Origin: Polytrichum commune
Taxonomy: Eukaryota > Streptophyta > Polytrichopsida > Polytrichales > Polytrichaceae
Reading direction: 5' to 3'
Length of the DNA: 64,000 bases
NCBI GenBank assembly: GCA_950295325.1
Contig: OX485806.1
Location: 9,238,001 to 9,302,000 of the forward strand
In this document: one piece after another, positions 48,688-60,989 of the stretch
Numbering within the stretch: the first letter of the stretch is position 1
How the letters are laid out: each line of letters opens with the position of its first letter
Program-made: the position numbers and the translations under genes
Notes under the pieces: model-generated
Databases searched by the model: none
Seen by the model: only the letters and a program-made list of their open reading frames with translations
Told to the model about the DNA's origin: nothing

Positions 48688-51654
48688 TTGATGCTCATGG
48701 TTAAGGTTCTTAAAGTTTATTCTGACTATAATTCCTGCAACAATCCTTTCAAATGATTCTCTTAATAATCGGCATTCTAAGTTCTTTTGAACCGAATCTA
48801 CGTTTCCCATCTCACCTACAAAGTTCAAATGGTTTTCAAATCTTTGTTGCCCACCGATTAAGAGAAGAGAGGAATTGAAGAAATAACAAAGAACATCTCA
48901 TAATTGTTCTTACATCACCAAATCACAACAATGCATGCCTTTCATTTCATAACACACATGCTGCTAAAAATTGCATTCCTGCACATAATCTATCTTCCAC
49001 ATAATATTGCTCCATTTTCTTTTTCTTTTTTCTTTTTCAAAGTGGTTAACTCTGGGTAAACCACTACTCTATCCATTTGTCCTCCTCGCCACAATGCATC
49101 CATTCTTGGCTACCCGTCATCCCAAGATGGTTCTTACAAAGCATTGTTGAATAATTGATTGATTTATCAAGAATTCATTTGGCAAATAGACTATACTATC
49201 AAATCCACATCTTTTTCTTTACAAAAATAAGTTCTTTGACAAAAATAAATTTGAAGGTTATCAACAAATCCCAAAACAATATAATAAACGCTGAAACCAC
49301 CAGGGTACTAGCTAGCTTACAGTTTTTGGTTTGGACAGCCTTCCATTCATCCCCTGCACATAACATATAGCTTAATGTAAAAGGATCTGATTATGATTGC
49401 ATGCGTGCCAGGTAATGACTGAATTACTTTTTTACTTAATTAGCCGATATGAGGATTGAGCATTGCCAGGCCTGGTTGCGAATTGACACAGGCTGTCAAA
49501 TAGAGCTTAGAAATTAGAGCACAGGAACCTCATGAAGATAGTCCGGAAATTGCAGTTTCTGTGCAATTCCAGAGACGATGAAACAGATAGTGAAAGTGAC
49601 ATTATTGACAATAAATAGATTGAAATGTGGGATTCACCGCTTTATGCAAATTGTTGCGCTTATGTCCTTCAGCCACTCTGCAAGACATTTTTCCCAGATT
49701 CGTCTACAAATGTTCAGTCAAGACGCAAAACCATGCCACATCAGAAACAAAAGACTTTTAACTTGTAATTTTAACGGATAGACCTACCTGCCTGCAAGTG
49801 CGACAGCCCCCAATACGGCTGACCTTTAAAGACAGTGTGAGGGAATTATTGTATGCAAAAGTACCTCCTCTTGCTCATTCAATGAAAACACTTTGACACA
49901 GGATGTCCTCTGGAGATTGCTTTTTCTTAGTTGATATGACATCAAGAATCAGCTACACAGACCCCAAATTAGCTTACAATGGCACAATTGGGATGAATTA
50001 TCCCCAAATTCAAATATCTTAGAATTTTAAGCTGGTAAGTGCTTAACATGGATGGGCGAGAGGTGACGTTTGTATGCAACAATATCTTCTTGCCCACAAA
50101 GTCCATCTTTGTACATTCTCCTATAATTGCAATGACTCATAATGACGGCAAGGATAAAGTTTCATGACATTTACCATGGAGGAGATGAAAACTCAAAGAA
50201 AAGATCAGACAGTCCAAAAAATTATAAATTTTAACAAGTTGACTCCTAGGTCGAGGTTAGATACTCCAGTTTAGTCTAGACTTAGTGAATCCCAATTGGA
50301 ATGAATTAACAACAAACTTGGGAGAGGCAGGTGTGAACCGAAAACCTGGTCACAGCCTCCCAACAGAACGTGGGCTGCATGTGACAAGACCACTCTGCCA
50401 GGAATCTGAAGCGATTGCTCCCTTCCAACTACCAGGCACTGGATGACAAGAGTAAGTAACTGGTGTGTACAGCTACCCATTCAACTTAACTTATGTACAA
50501 CCAGTTTTTGATAGAAGGAGCAGCCTGTCTGGACCACCTTTGGTGCACCGATTATAAAAACCCTTCTTCACGTTCTCTTGTCATACTCTGCAGGCTCCAC
50601 ACAATAGAATATTCACCAGACATCAATGGAGTCAGAGTCACACATCACCAATAGGGTCAGCTACGTATATAATACTTGAAAAATGAAATGAGTCCAAATA
50701 CATATGAATGGAAATAATTCACTTTCAGCATCTGAATTTCTGAGAAAGGACAATGTTGTGTACCTACTCCACACTAGGTATGAGTGCACTCAAGTAATTT
50801 TCTGACAATTATGTAGTCAAAAAGGGACAAGGACCTTGTAGAGTGTAAATATAATTGCACTATCAGCCAATCCTGGATCCTACATATATGATATGAACAT
50901 TGTGCAAGTCCAGTGGATGTCACCACCAGATTGCTGTACAGGACGTCAGACACGGAAATATTTCTTGCCTAACCCTAAGAACCTTTTAATACAAACTTAA
51001 CGTACTCCCGTATCAAATGGCATGAAGACATAGCAACCCTGCAGTGGACAGAGCATACTCCAGGAAAAGCTTCAGTACCGGGTTCTGGAGTACAATTAAA
51101 AAGGACCCACACTACTATGGAATTTGGTGGACATGTTTGCACCAGTGTATTACTAGAAGTTATCGGTCTTTGATATTTGCAAAAGAATGTGTGTAGGATA
51201 CAAGTGAACCACCATTGGGAGCCAGCTGGAGCAACCTGGTGACCTGTCTTATGCTCTACCTCGATAATTTCAGGCTCCACCCTGGATCTAGGACTTATCC
51301 ATCTGTAGCTGGATAGAATTGGGGAATAATTTCCGCGTCCCAAGGAGATGTTTTTTGATACACAAGGGGGTCGTCAATGATAAGCCAGGATGCCTCATAG
51401 TTTGGCCTCAGAACAAAGAGAATTTCTGGAATTACTGACCAGAGTGACCGGTTCCAGGTGGTTGTGGGTAGGAGGGTGTTCCTGGAGCCAGTTCCAAGAC
51501 TCTGCTTATAAGCAGGGCTCTAAATCAATGGAAGAATGTGCCTTGTGCCCAGAAAACTCAAAAAGAAAAATCAATGTCGGCAATAGAATTAGATGGTGGA
51601 GTTCGCAGGTCACGATCTGCGTCCTGCTTCGAAGAATTGCCCAGTCAAAAGAGT
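48688..51654. other. Intergenic and 3' region of the IQD gene
   Basis: No gene recognised. The 51-51.6 kb part lies just downstream of the IQD stop and is likely 3' UTR. Short frames elsewhere have no domains. Confidence 0.4.
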
Positions 51655-54258
51655 TCAATTCTCCACGTTACTCTCGATTGAGCCAGAAAACCTCCTGCCA
51701 CTATGACCCTTCTGAGGACGAGCACTCGGTTTAAAGGGCCGCGTCGATATCCCAGTATTGCTCATAACGTCTTCAGAGATTGGAAAAGAGAGACGTTTCT
51801 TAAAGTCCTTCTCAGGAGCATCTGGCCTCTGTTTCGGCAGGCTTCTAGACCTGGCTTTGTTCCTCATACTCTGTGTTGCTTGCATGTAGCTGGGTACATA
51901 ACCTGCAAAACTTTCCAAGCTTTCATCATCACGAATAGAACCATCACGCACGGGGCCACAGTTACTGTACCGAGTTCCAAATTGCGGATTGGCAGCCGGC
52001 ATACTACTTGTAGATCTTGCTGTTGTTGAAATTACACTTGCACCTTCATCCAGATCTTCTCTTCGAGCATTTCCTTTTGGGCTAACTGGACGTGTCTGCT
52101 TGATACTTGATAAGGAAGGAGACACCTTCGGTTGACTTCCTGTCCTCTGAATATTTTGATGGCTCGTTCCATTGGAGCCTTTGGATAACAGCCCACTTGC
52201 ATGAGGGCCTTTCGAATGTAGTCCTTTTGTAGAAGCCCGAGTTTCACAACTCTTCCGTAGAGGAACAGGAGGGACCAGACTCTTCCGCCTTGTGTAACCA
52301 TTCTCTGGTTTCTGATGAGGTTCTGCTTCTTTGGAGTTTCCTGGAATGTTCGTATCTGTACCCTTGATTAGGTGGCTATCATTGACATCTTTGGATGTTG
52401 CGTAGTTGTCGAAAATGCGATTCTCCCATGGCCGTGCTGCCATCCACCTCTCCAACCAGCTCCAGCCCCAGTGTGGCTTCTCAGGTTCGCAGTCTATTAC
52501 GTTTGGAATATTCTGCTTTGGTTGTGCTCTCCACCGTTGCTGAATTACAAGATTGAAACCAATTACAAGAATAACACTATTCGTGAGGATTATTCACAAT
52601 CTGCTTATCCTCTACCAAACTGCTCGCCGAGAGTTGAACAACTGAAGGAAACAGATAAATCTCATAATGAACCGAAAGTCGGAATCGAAATCCTCAATTA
52701 TCACATTTAGAGATTGGGATGACAACGACAAACCTGCTGTGTATGTGCATAAGATAAAGCTCTCTCCCTTTTCAAAGCTGCCACTTGCTTCTCCTGCACT
52801 TTGGCCTCAAGTTGTTGTACACTTGCAACGCTATCATTCCACCCAATTTCGGTCAAGCCATCCTACACACGTTCTCTTATGAGTTGCTTGAAATCTTTTG
52901 GTTTATGATTCACTACTAAGTAGAGACGTTAACCAGGATTCCGCAATATGAAAGATGGAGATTCCCACAGACTGAACGGACAAGCCTAGGACAATGACCA
53001 AGAATTGGTTTCCCAGAATCCGGTATTGTATGTATCCTTCAGAATAGATATGTTGAGGACATCCTCCACACATCAGATAGCTTATTCTCATAGACATATC
53101 CTTTCAAAAGATAGAAAGATTACCGAAGATTTCCTGGTGCGAAGCTGCTGCCGCCGTTGCCAGATCTGCCGTTGCACAGCTTGACCTTCCTCCGACATAC
53201 GAACTCGTCGAGCTCTCACCCTCGCCTGTACTCGGACAAGGGCTTGCATACATCTGAGGCTGGCTGTTGCCTGCCTCCTCACCGTGTGGCCTCGGACTAA
53301 TGCTTGGAGTCTAACTAAACCCCTCAATGCACGTAGAGCTCGTCTTGCCTGTCAAAGTTAAAGAACTTGGCAATTTTAACATAGCACGCACAACCCTCAG
53401 CACAAAACTATCAGTCTGTACATTAATGTCCTGAAGATCAAGTAAAGAAAGAATGCGAAGAAAAACCCAATTAGAATCTGAAAGGTATGAAGCCTGTTGC
53501 ATTGGTCCAGTTCATACCAGATAACCACGGAAAGCTGTTTGAATCCTGACAGCTGCCCACTCTTCTTGAGATGTGTACATGGACATAGAAAAATGGGTAT
53601 TTGACTGCCGTACTGGAGTCCCCTTATTACTAGACCATGGAGTTGGGTATTCTTCTTCCCCCTTCTTGTTCAGATCCTTCCCTTCTACGTTAGATGATTT
53701 GCCGAAGCTCCATCGTCGTACTCTGTGCTTTGGTCTCTCCTGAAACGTCTCAAGAAATAAAATAGTGAGTACGGCACCTCTGCAGATAGTTCACCTCGTG
53801 AACAAACCTGGAAAGCAGAGACAAACTTGACAAATCATGCCAAACAATGTAACTGCTAGCCAAGCGAGCAATTATTGCAACAATGTCCACAGATGTATTT
53901 TTCTTTCTGCAATTACTTCATACTGGTTGCCTGCAGAGCGTTCGGAAGTGAGCGAAAGTGAGTGGGACCTGTGCCCAATAGGAAGAAAGGAAGCAATAAA
54001 TCGCAACCACAGCTTGGAGTAACGGAAACAGCTCAAACTTCTGGCAGGTACCTATAGTAAAGGGTGAGGAAGCCATTAGATTATTCGTGACTAGCAGTAC
54101 AGGTTCTAGAATTGTGTGCAAACAATTACCACTATCAGAGGAGGCAAATCGCCAAGAAGGTCTAGATCTATGGGCGCAGAAATCTCAAATTCTTTCTCCT
54201 TTGTTGGCGAGCGAAATGCTTTCTTGACAGCACTTATCCATTTCCCTTTCTTCCCCAT
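51655..54258 (-). CDS. IQ67-domain (IQD) calmodulin-binding scaffold protein
   Basis: Five exons on minus: 54258-54130, 53739-53518, 53348-53124, 52862-52734, 52539-51655; all GT-AG and all phase 0; 529 aa. IQD proteins bind calmodulin and link calcium signals to microtubules, membranes or nuclei. Visible marks: the N-terminus [30 protein letters not shown]; the IQ67 region about residues 102-170 ([13 protein letters not shown] then [20 protein letters not shown] and [17 protein letters not shown]); GWNDSV; and [19 protein letters not shown]. The C-terminal DUF4005-like tail holds [17 protein letters not shown] and KKRLSFP. The phase-0 intron splitting the IQ67 domain after GYL is a hallmark of the family. 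The protein is very basic, as expected. Start chosen because MGKKGKW is the conserved N-terminus. Confidence 0.95.
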
Positions 54259-55796
54259 CTCTCTGCAAGAACCAACAGTACAAGCAAGATCGTTCAAATA
54301 CATCCCGTGCACCAGAAGCAACTTCGAAGCCATCCTCAAAGAGTGAACCCGAAGGGCGAGGCGAGCACAAATATCCTACAAGCATTGTGAACACCAATGC
54401 GAAGCAAGCTCGAAAAGCAGATTAGGAAGGATGCTGGTTATGAGAATAAAAAATAAGGCCCGTACATTAGCGGGCATTGGTTTGTTAATAAGCTCGTCAA
54501 AAATCCACTGGACCTAACTTAAAACAACTTGCATGGACTTTCTAATTAATATTGACTCTTGAGCATTGATGACCTCAAACTCACGTAGTCAACTAGATGA
54601 AATGTTCTTTTTCTCTCTTGATTTATACTAGAACGAACCTACACCATGAAGATCATAATATACAAGTTACTCGCGTTCTGCTCCGTTGCTTTTCAGGGTT
54701 ATAGATCAGACAACAACATACGTGATCACAGTGAGTTAGATGTCAAGTGTCCTTGCCTTGCTTTTCGAAGAATTCGAAACCAGTTGATTGTCTCGTCTTG
54801 AATACAAATGGCAAGCAGCTCGCAACAGACGATAATCACTTAGCAGAAGTAGAGGTGTGATATAAGCTGGTTGCTGCCGAAGGAAACCTGTTGTAAAAGA
54901 GTCATCAATTGAGCATCAAAAAGAGTAAAACCGCCCTTGGAAACGGCAATAAAGAGAACAAGCAATAGCTAATTAACATTGTGCAAAATACTGAAAGACG
55001 CGGAAAAACCAAGCTTCGAAGTCGGAACTCATTCACATTGCTGCGCTTCCGAGTCCGTTCGAGGAACAACGTAGATTGACTAATATATGTGTATATACAT
55101 ATACATAAAAAACGACTTAGAAGGAGGCCCGGAAGCCCTACTAAGGTGGATTTACACCCTCTACAGCTCGAAGAGAACTAGCTCTAGATTTTTTATCCGG
55201 CACATTGTGAATTTCTGTTTTAAGAGAGGAAGGGCCATCAAGCTATATTCACCAACGTAAGTTAGCTTTGCTCGATCAGCACTGATTCGCGCTACTTATA
55301 TATCTGGTGAGCACTATGAAGAGGGAAAACTACCTGACTCGCAAATAGCATAAGCAATGAGAATTGAAACGTCGGGCAATCAAGAAATTGTTTGACTAAC
55401 CTGGAAGGAACGAACAATCCCGCCGAGGCTGCCAGATGGCTTCAGCGTTCAGGAGGCACTGTCAATGTTAACATTGAGGATATTGTGTGCTCTCATCTCA
55501 TCGTCGATTCTTTTAAGCAGATACTAAGTCATTCTCACAAGGATCATCGAAGCCTCCACGTTCTTCAACAAACACGCCTCAATGTAACGATGACAAACCT
55601 CCGCTCAGTGACTTGGTTTGATGCAAGAACCATAGTTCATTAACAGAATTGCGTGAGATAATAACTTGAAGCCGTAAGAGAAACTTCCTAGTGTAAGAAG
55701 AACTTGTGAGATGGAAGGACGTTGACAGCAAACCAATGGGTGTCCCTTGATTCCTCCATATTCTTCAAGCTGCACGAAAGCGCAAGAAGTGTGGAG

Positions 55797-55800
<4 letters not shown>

Positions 55801-55837
<37 letters not shown>
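55801..55837. repeat. (TC)n microsatellite
   Basis: Uninterrupted TC dinucleotides, GA on the strand of the IQD gene. GA tracts are frequent in plant 5' UTRs and promoters and are bound by BPC-type factors; function here is inference. Confidence 0.9.
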
Positions 55838-55838
<1 letters not shown>

Positions 55839-56237
55839 ATCCTCGCTCGTGGAAAAGTTTGGCCACAACAGACAGATCGAGTTGCAAACGAGAGAGGAAA
55901 GAGCTTGCCAAACGATTTGTCGAAGCGAAGAAGAAGAGGCAATTTGAATCAACACAAATCCTGTAAATGTAGCATTCAAAACTTGTCGCAGCTGAATTTG
56001 GATTTGGATTCGGACCAGAATCGGCAGAGAGAGTAGGTAGATCAAGATCACATCGTCACAGAGCTGGTGCTGCGAAGATAGGAAACCGCAATTGCAGAAT
56101 GAGATTGCTCCAAATCTGAAAAAGACAACTAACAGAATGATACAGAAAACAATGCAGTCTTCTGGCAGCACTTACACAGCGCTCAGTCCCTCAGGGGATC
56201 AATCTCGAACCAAGAAATGAAACAAATGTCTTCAAGA

Positions 56238-56474
56238 TTATTGAAGAGCAAGGCACTCGCTTACTTCGATGACCGTATGTGCTCGATACGGCACCAAATT
56301 GCGCGAAACTGGTACCCTTGGAAACCTGAGGATAGCGGCGATCCAGCTAAGCGGCCTCCGATGCAAGACCTCGGATGTCGAGACGGGAATCGATCGTGGA
56401 AAGAGGGGACGTGGAGACGACGAAGACGCCAGTCTGGCGATGGTGGCAGCAGCCATCCATCTCTGCCACCCCAT
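56238..56474 (-). CDS. Possible first exon of an unrecognised gene (organelle-presequence-like)
   Basis: A 78-codon frame reading MGWQRWMAAATIARLASSSS, then Arg/Ser/Pro-rich, with almost no acidic residues at the start, as in mitochondrial targeting peptides. A plausible donor AG|GTTTCC lies within it. It overlaps another open minus frame (56568-56347), so codon evidence is weak. No downstream exon was found. Confidence 0.2.
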   Translation of the reverse strand: MGWQRWMAAATIARLASSSSPRPLFPRSIPVSTSEVLHRRPLSWIAAILRFPRVPVSRNLVPYRAHTVIEVSECLALQ

Positions 56475-58391
56475 TCCTGCGAGGCGAGCTCCTGTCCTCG
56501 TCGTAAATCTCCGTCACGGGCTGATTCTGGAGAATTCCATCTCCAGTCCCCATAGATAATGCCACCAAATCTTCATCGGCTTGTGAAACCTCGATCGAGC
56601 CGTTCTTCTCTGTTACGATCGGCAGAATTGGTAGATATCCGTGGGGCCAGTCCGTGCAGACTCTTTATCTACTGCAGTAGCAAAGCAGCAGCCATCCCTG
56701 CCACCCCCATGTTGGCGAGCTCGTGTCCTTGCAAGAAATCTCCGTTACAGCCTGATTTCGGACACTTGTATCTAGCCCCTCAGTAGATTTCTTCCTCGAA
56801 TCTCCGTTATTTCGTGAAACTTCGAGCCGTTTTTCTTTGTCACCATGAGTGCAATTCGTAGATACTCAGTGGGCTAGTCCGTGCAAACACTTCATCTACT
56901 GCAGTAACAAACCAGCCATGCATATGATAGAACCTTCCAATGGGACTTTTGGTTTAAGGGTGGGTTTACACACTATAGGGTCAAAGACCAAAGAAACTCC
57001 AAACTCGACCGATTCTATTGGTCGAGAGATTAATAGGGTTCTAAGATATGATAAATGGAAGAGTTGCACCAATGTGGCATCACTTTCATGTCGAAGTTCA
57101 ATAGTCTCAGTCAATAAAATACTCCTCCTAGTTTGAGAAACTAACATTCAAGCATGGGTGCAATTATGAGTGTGAAAGCAAGGGTCATCAAGGTTTATCA
57201 TTTTGGACCCTGAGTTTCTTGGAGCCACACCCTAATAGAATTTCACCCTCTATGTTTATGATGTCCATGATGTATTTGTTGGGATGTAATGTTTATGTCC
57301 ACACAAGCTAGAAACCCCCTTTCATCTGATATTAGACCATAAAACACCCTTTTGGCCTTCCATCCCCCACTTCCACCCAACACGATGGCTCTGTCAAAAA
57401 CTACATCAAAAAAAAACACAAAAGCACGATCATCTCCCGGGCAACAAACACCTTCCCATATTTTTAAAAAATAGCTCTCCAATAAAGACCTCCACCTAAA
57501 AGGATCCAACCTCTTTTGGGATGCCAAATGGAAAACCTATGCACAAATCTCACAAATACTAAAGTTCACATACTTACAATACATGAATGGTAAGACATGT
57601 ACTCAAACACAACATCCCTCCAATGTGCAACCAAAGGTAAAAACACAATGACCACATGTCTAACTTGTAGTTATATTTGCAAACGATTTGACTATGGCGA
57701 TGGATTCAAAAACCCCAAATAAGTTTCATGGAGTTTGATTAACATGTTATAACAAACCGACCCACAACCCTATTTGGGGGGGGCGAAGGGGGGGGGATTA
57801 AAGCCCCTTTATCCAAGATGGATGGGTTTACGACCTACACAGACCATGAAGCTTGAACCTTCCAACTCTATGTAGCTACTCCATAGTAAGGGTCCGATTA
57901 TAGGTAGTACCTTGTTATTTGAGACCCCTAATGGTTTGAACATTCATTTATTATTAGCCATAGGTATTGGGTTGACCATGTTCAGTTTTAGCAAGTTTGT
58001 TAAGTTGCATGTACCTTATTCAAACAATTTCTTTCTACTACTATTTGTACCAACTACTGGAACTCGATAAGACTAGAGATGAGATTGCACAAGCAAGAAC
58101 ACATACACAAAGGCATATGAACAATGCTTGGAGTGAGATGGTATCCTGCACCCCTTGCCTTGCCCTTTATTGTTCATTCTCACCTTGGTTGATACAAACA
58201 ATATGGTATAACTTTTCTCCCACTATAGGCCAACCTTGTAGGCTTATTACAACCTTATTACCTCTCATATTACAGTTCCATGACTACGAGCAATCTAATG
58301 CTCCACCTTCAACACCAACTCAAATCGGTTGTTGATGGTTGGATCAAAACCATCGCACACATCTTCCTTGATTTTGGAGCAATTTATTGTT

Positions 58392-58609
58392 AATGTCCGG
58401 GGAGATTTTTGGACATAATCGGTCGAGACCCTAATGTTTCCAAGTCCAACCGGCTACATGTTGTCATCTTTTGGTGTCCCTTTATCAATTTTAGGTATGT
58501 TATCTAAATTCCTCTAAAATGATTGATAAATTTCCCGTAGTTTTCAACTCGAACAAGTTATTTTCTCATTCAAACCGGTTCATCTGTAATTAGCGGTGGG
58601 TTCTCCCCC
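58392..58609 (-). repeat. Inverted copy of the 34.3-34.6 kb dispersed repeat
   Basis: Read on the minus strand, it follows the order of 34327-34560: GGGAGAACC, AACCGGTT, GAGGAATTTA, ACATGTA(A/G)(A/C)CGGTTGGACTT, CGACCGATTATG and AAAAATCTCCCCG. Divergence is moderate. The two copies sit 24 kb apart in opposite orientation. Confidence 0.7.
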
Positions 58610-59278
58610 ATTCATTGTTTACTACAATAATTGGCTTTTGTCGTCAACGACCCGTCTTAACTCTTAATAAGAACTTCAAGGACTTCTTTTTGTCCAAATC
58701 GGTTGTTTTGGAAGGGTAGATGGGATACAATGAAGTTGTTTCCGTTTAAAATTGCCACACTACACATATAACAATTGAATCATTTTGTACACTTTTATGT
58801 GTTGAAATTGTGCACAACCATTAGTTCAATGCAGCATAAACATGATTTTTTTTGAAATAAAGAAGGTTGCCATATCCAAGGTCAACTCTCAAATGACATA
58901 ACTTATAGCTAGGTTTTCATAAGAGAACTTAGTGCGACTAAAACATGATTTAGAGTCTAAATTTGCATTTTCTTTCACAATGCAAAAGATTCAGGCATAT
59001 TACATAACACGTTGTACAATATATGAGTTTTGCCCACGTACTGTGTTCAGCATTAAATATGCCCGTTGTTCTTTATGATGTGAATATATGTGCATTAACC
59101 AAGTATTCAAATGGGAGCTATTATGTTGGATTCTAGGAATTTTGAGACCCTTAAGTCATGAAAAGTTGCACTTTCAGTCATTATTTGGTACCCTTTGCTT
59201 ACTTAAGGATTACAAGGCCCTTGTTTTTTTTTTCCAACAATGCTACATCACTCTAATTTCACTCTCTAATTAATATCA
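58610..59278. other. Intergenic, nothing recognised
   Basis: AT-rich sequence with short frames only. Confidence 0.4.
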
Positions 59279-59540
59279 GGTCCGAAATGATCCTGAACTA
59301 CTGGGTGATACTGGAGAGGTACTCATTTCCGAATGGAGTGGTTGGCGGTTTGATTCCCACAGTGAAATCTTCTCTACGTGACGGGGGGGGGGGGGGGGAA
59401 GTAGGTAGGTAGGAAGCCAAGAGCCCACCCACCGCAGGGTAGGCAATAAACCACACCCTACACCAAGAGAATTCTTGAGCAGGGTAGGACCAATAGGCTC
59501 AAATTCATGTTGGATTGTCCAACGTTTTTTTTAAAAAAAA
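59279..59540 (+). mobile_element. SINE-like element, copy 1
   Basis: About 260 bp starting GGTCCGAAATGATCC and sharing its whole length with 60711-60978. It contains a pol III B-box-like GGTTTGATTCCC (about 59347-59358) and ends in a T/A-rich tail. A poly-G run (about 59383-59399) interrupts the middle. No clear TSD was found. The B box and pairwise copies suggest a tRNA-derived SINE. Confidence 0.65.
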
Positions 59541-60699
59541 TAAAAATAAATTTATGGATGGATGGATGTTGTCAGGTGAGTATGTATGATTTACGAATCA
59601 TTGCAAGTGAGCATGCTTCACAAAGAGTTACGTCAAGACCCTACACTTTATATCATCAACTCTATATTGCATGGATTCTTCAACCACGCTCACTCTTTGG
59701 TTCTATTCACAAAAAAAATTTCAAAATTAAAAATTAAAAATTAAAACCCGATTCTCCTTTGTTGCAAATTGTAGTTTGAAACTACTTGTCTAGCATCTAC
59801 ATGGACCCTACCAATTATAGCATCTACCCAAATCTCATTAAAACAAAATGGTATTGTTGAAAAGTATAATATTATAGGAGGAAGTAATTTGGGTGGATAA
59901 TTTTCTTCTCCGAGTCCCATAGGCCTTCTATGTAAAAGGAACACCCTCGAACTCCCAACCTAGGGAGCTCTTTATATGTGGAAAGCCCTTACCTTATGCA
60001 CTTATACACATGTGACACCCACAAGGAACAACATATAGTTCTACATTATAGTGATGTGTAGTGATTGTCATGATTGTGGAGTGCGGGATTGTAGGAAACG
60101 CATTTGGAAGCAATCGGGCCTCTTTCATTGCACACCCTTATTGGATCTCTATTGGTTGCTATGGTCATATGAGTGGCCGCACTCGCTTGGAAAAGGGCTT
60201 GGCACCGACACGTCACCAATATTCTACCTATTCATTGGCTCTACCCTATACCGGGGAAGAAATTACATCGGATATGTGTATGAATGTTTTCTTGAAGTTT
60301 CATAACATACAACGTACGTTTGGAAAGCTAGGGTTGATTAGTCGGATCCATCATGATGCATGGATGTCAAGGATGTTCGTATTGGATGACTCACAACAAG
60401 TTGGACGAATCTTTATATCCATTGATGTGGGTGGATGATGAATTGTTTGGATGAGTTGAGCCCATGACATATGGATGTAAAGTTGGGTAAGCGTGTATAT
60501 TATGGGCAATGGTCTACGATGGTTCCTAGGATGTTAACGATGTACATATCAACAAACATAACAACATAGATAGTCTATGACTTCGGCTTCAAAAACCAAA
60601 AGAGATTCACTTGGATTTCAAGTATAACAAGCTTGACTTTTTCCGTTCCTCGTTTGGATTTCAAATGTTGCTTAACAAATACTTAGTTTGTTCTCATAG
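59541..60699. other. Intergenic between the two SINE-like copies
   Basis: Contains AAATTAAAAATTAAAAATTA simple repeat near 59724. Two overlapping plus-strand frames (60051-60305 and 60061-60438) have no recognisable domains and are not called. Confidence 0.4.
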
Positions 60700-60710
60700 A
60701 GGTTTGATGT

Positions 60711-60978
60711 CGGTCCGAGCTGACCCTAAAGTACTAGGTGATAGTGGAGAGGTACCCATTTTCAAATGGAGTGATTAGTGGTTCAATTTCCAATGTGAAG
60801 TCTTCTCTCTACTTGACAGGAAAAAAAACTAGGTACATAGGTAGAAAGCCAAGAGCCCATTCACCGTAAGGTGGACAGTAAACCCCACCCTGCACCAAGA
60901 GGATTTTTGAGCAAGGTAGGGCCAACTGGCTCAAATTCACGTCGGATTGCCCGACGTTGGTTATTTATTTATTTATTT
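60711..60978 (+). mobile_element. SINE-like element, copy 2, with TSD
   Basis: A 268-bp copy beginning CGGTCCGAG with a B-box-like GGTTCAATTTCC and ending in a (TTATTTATTT) tail. AGGTTTGATGT is present directly before (60700-60710) and after (60979-60989). Long A/T-tailed ends with an ~11-bp duplication indicate LINE-machinery retroposition. Confidence 0.8.
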
Positions 60979-60989
60979 AGGTTTGATGT

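Larger units (their letters stand above)
54259..58391. other. IQD upstream region and intergenic DNA
   Basis: Probably contains the IQD 5' UTR, possibly with leader introns, and promoter. A TC run of 37 nt (55801-55837; GA on the sense strand) and GC-richer sequence at 56.2-56.8 kb fit a promoter-proximal region. About 56450-56930 shows three diverged copies of a ~200-bp unit (GATATCCGTGG, CCAGTCCGTGCA, TCTACTGCAGTA). The part right of 57 kb is AT-rich, with a double poly-G run at about 57776. Confidence 0.45.

Noticed and set aside
50320..50410. Possible tRNA-like relic
   Set aside because: A GTGAACCGAAAACC phrase is suggestive, but no acceptor stem or cloverleaf can be formed.
55688..55942. 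Minus frame across the (GA)n tract
   Set aside because: The central repeating Arg-Glu stretch is simply the translated microsatellite; more likely IQD leader or promoter.
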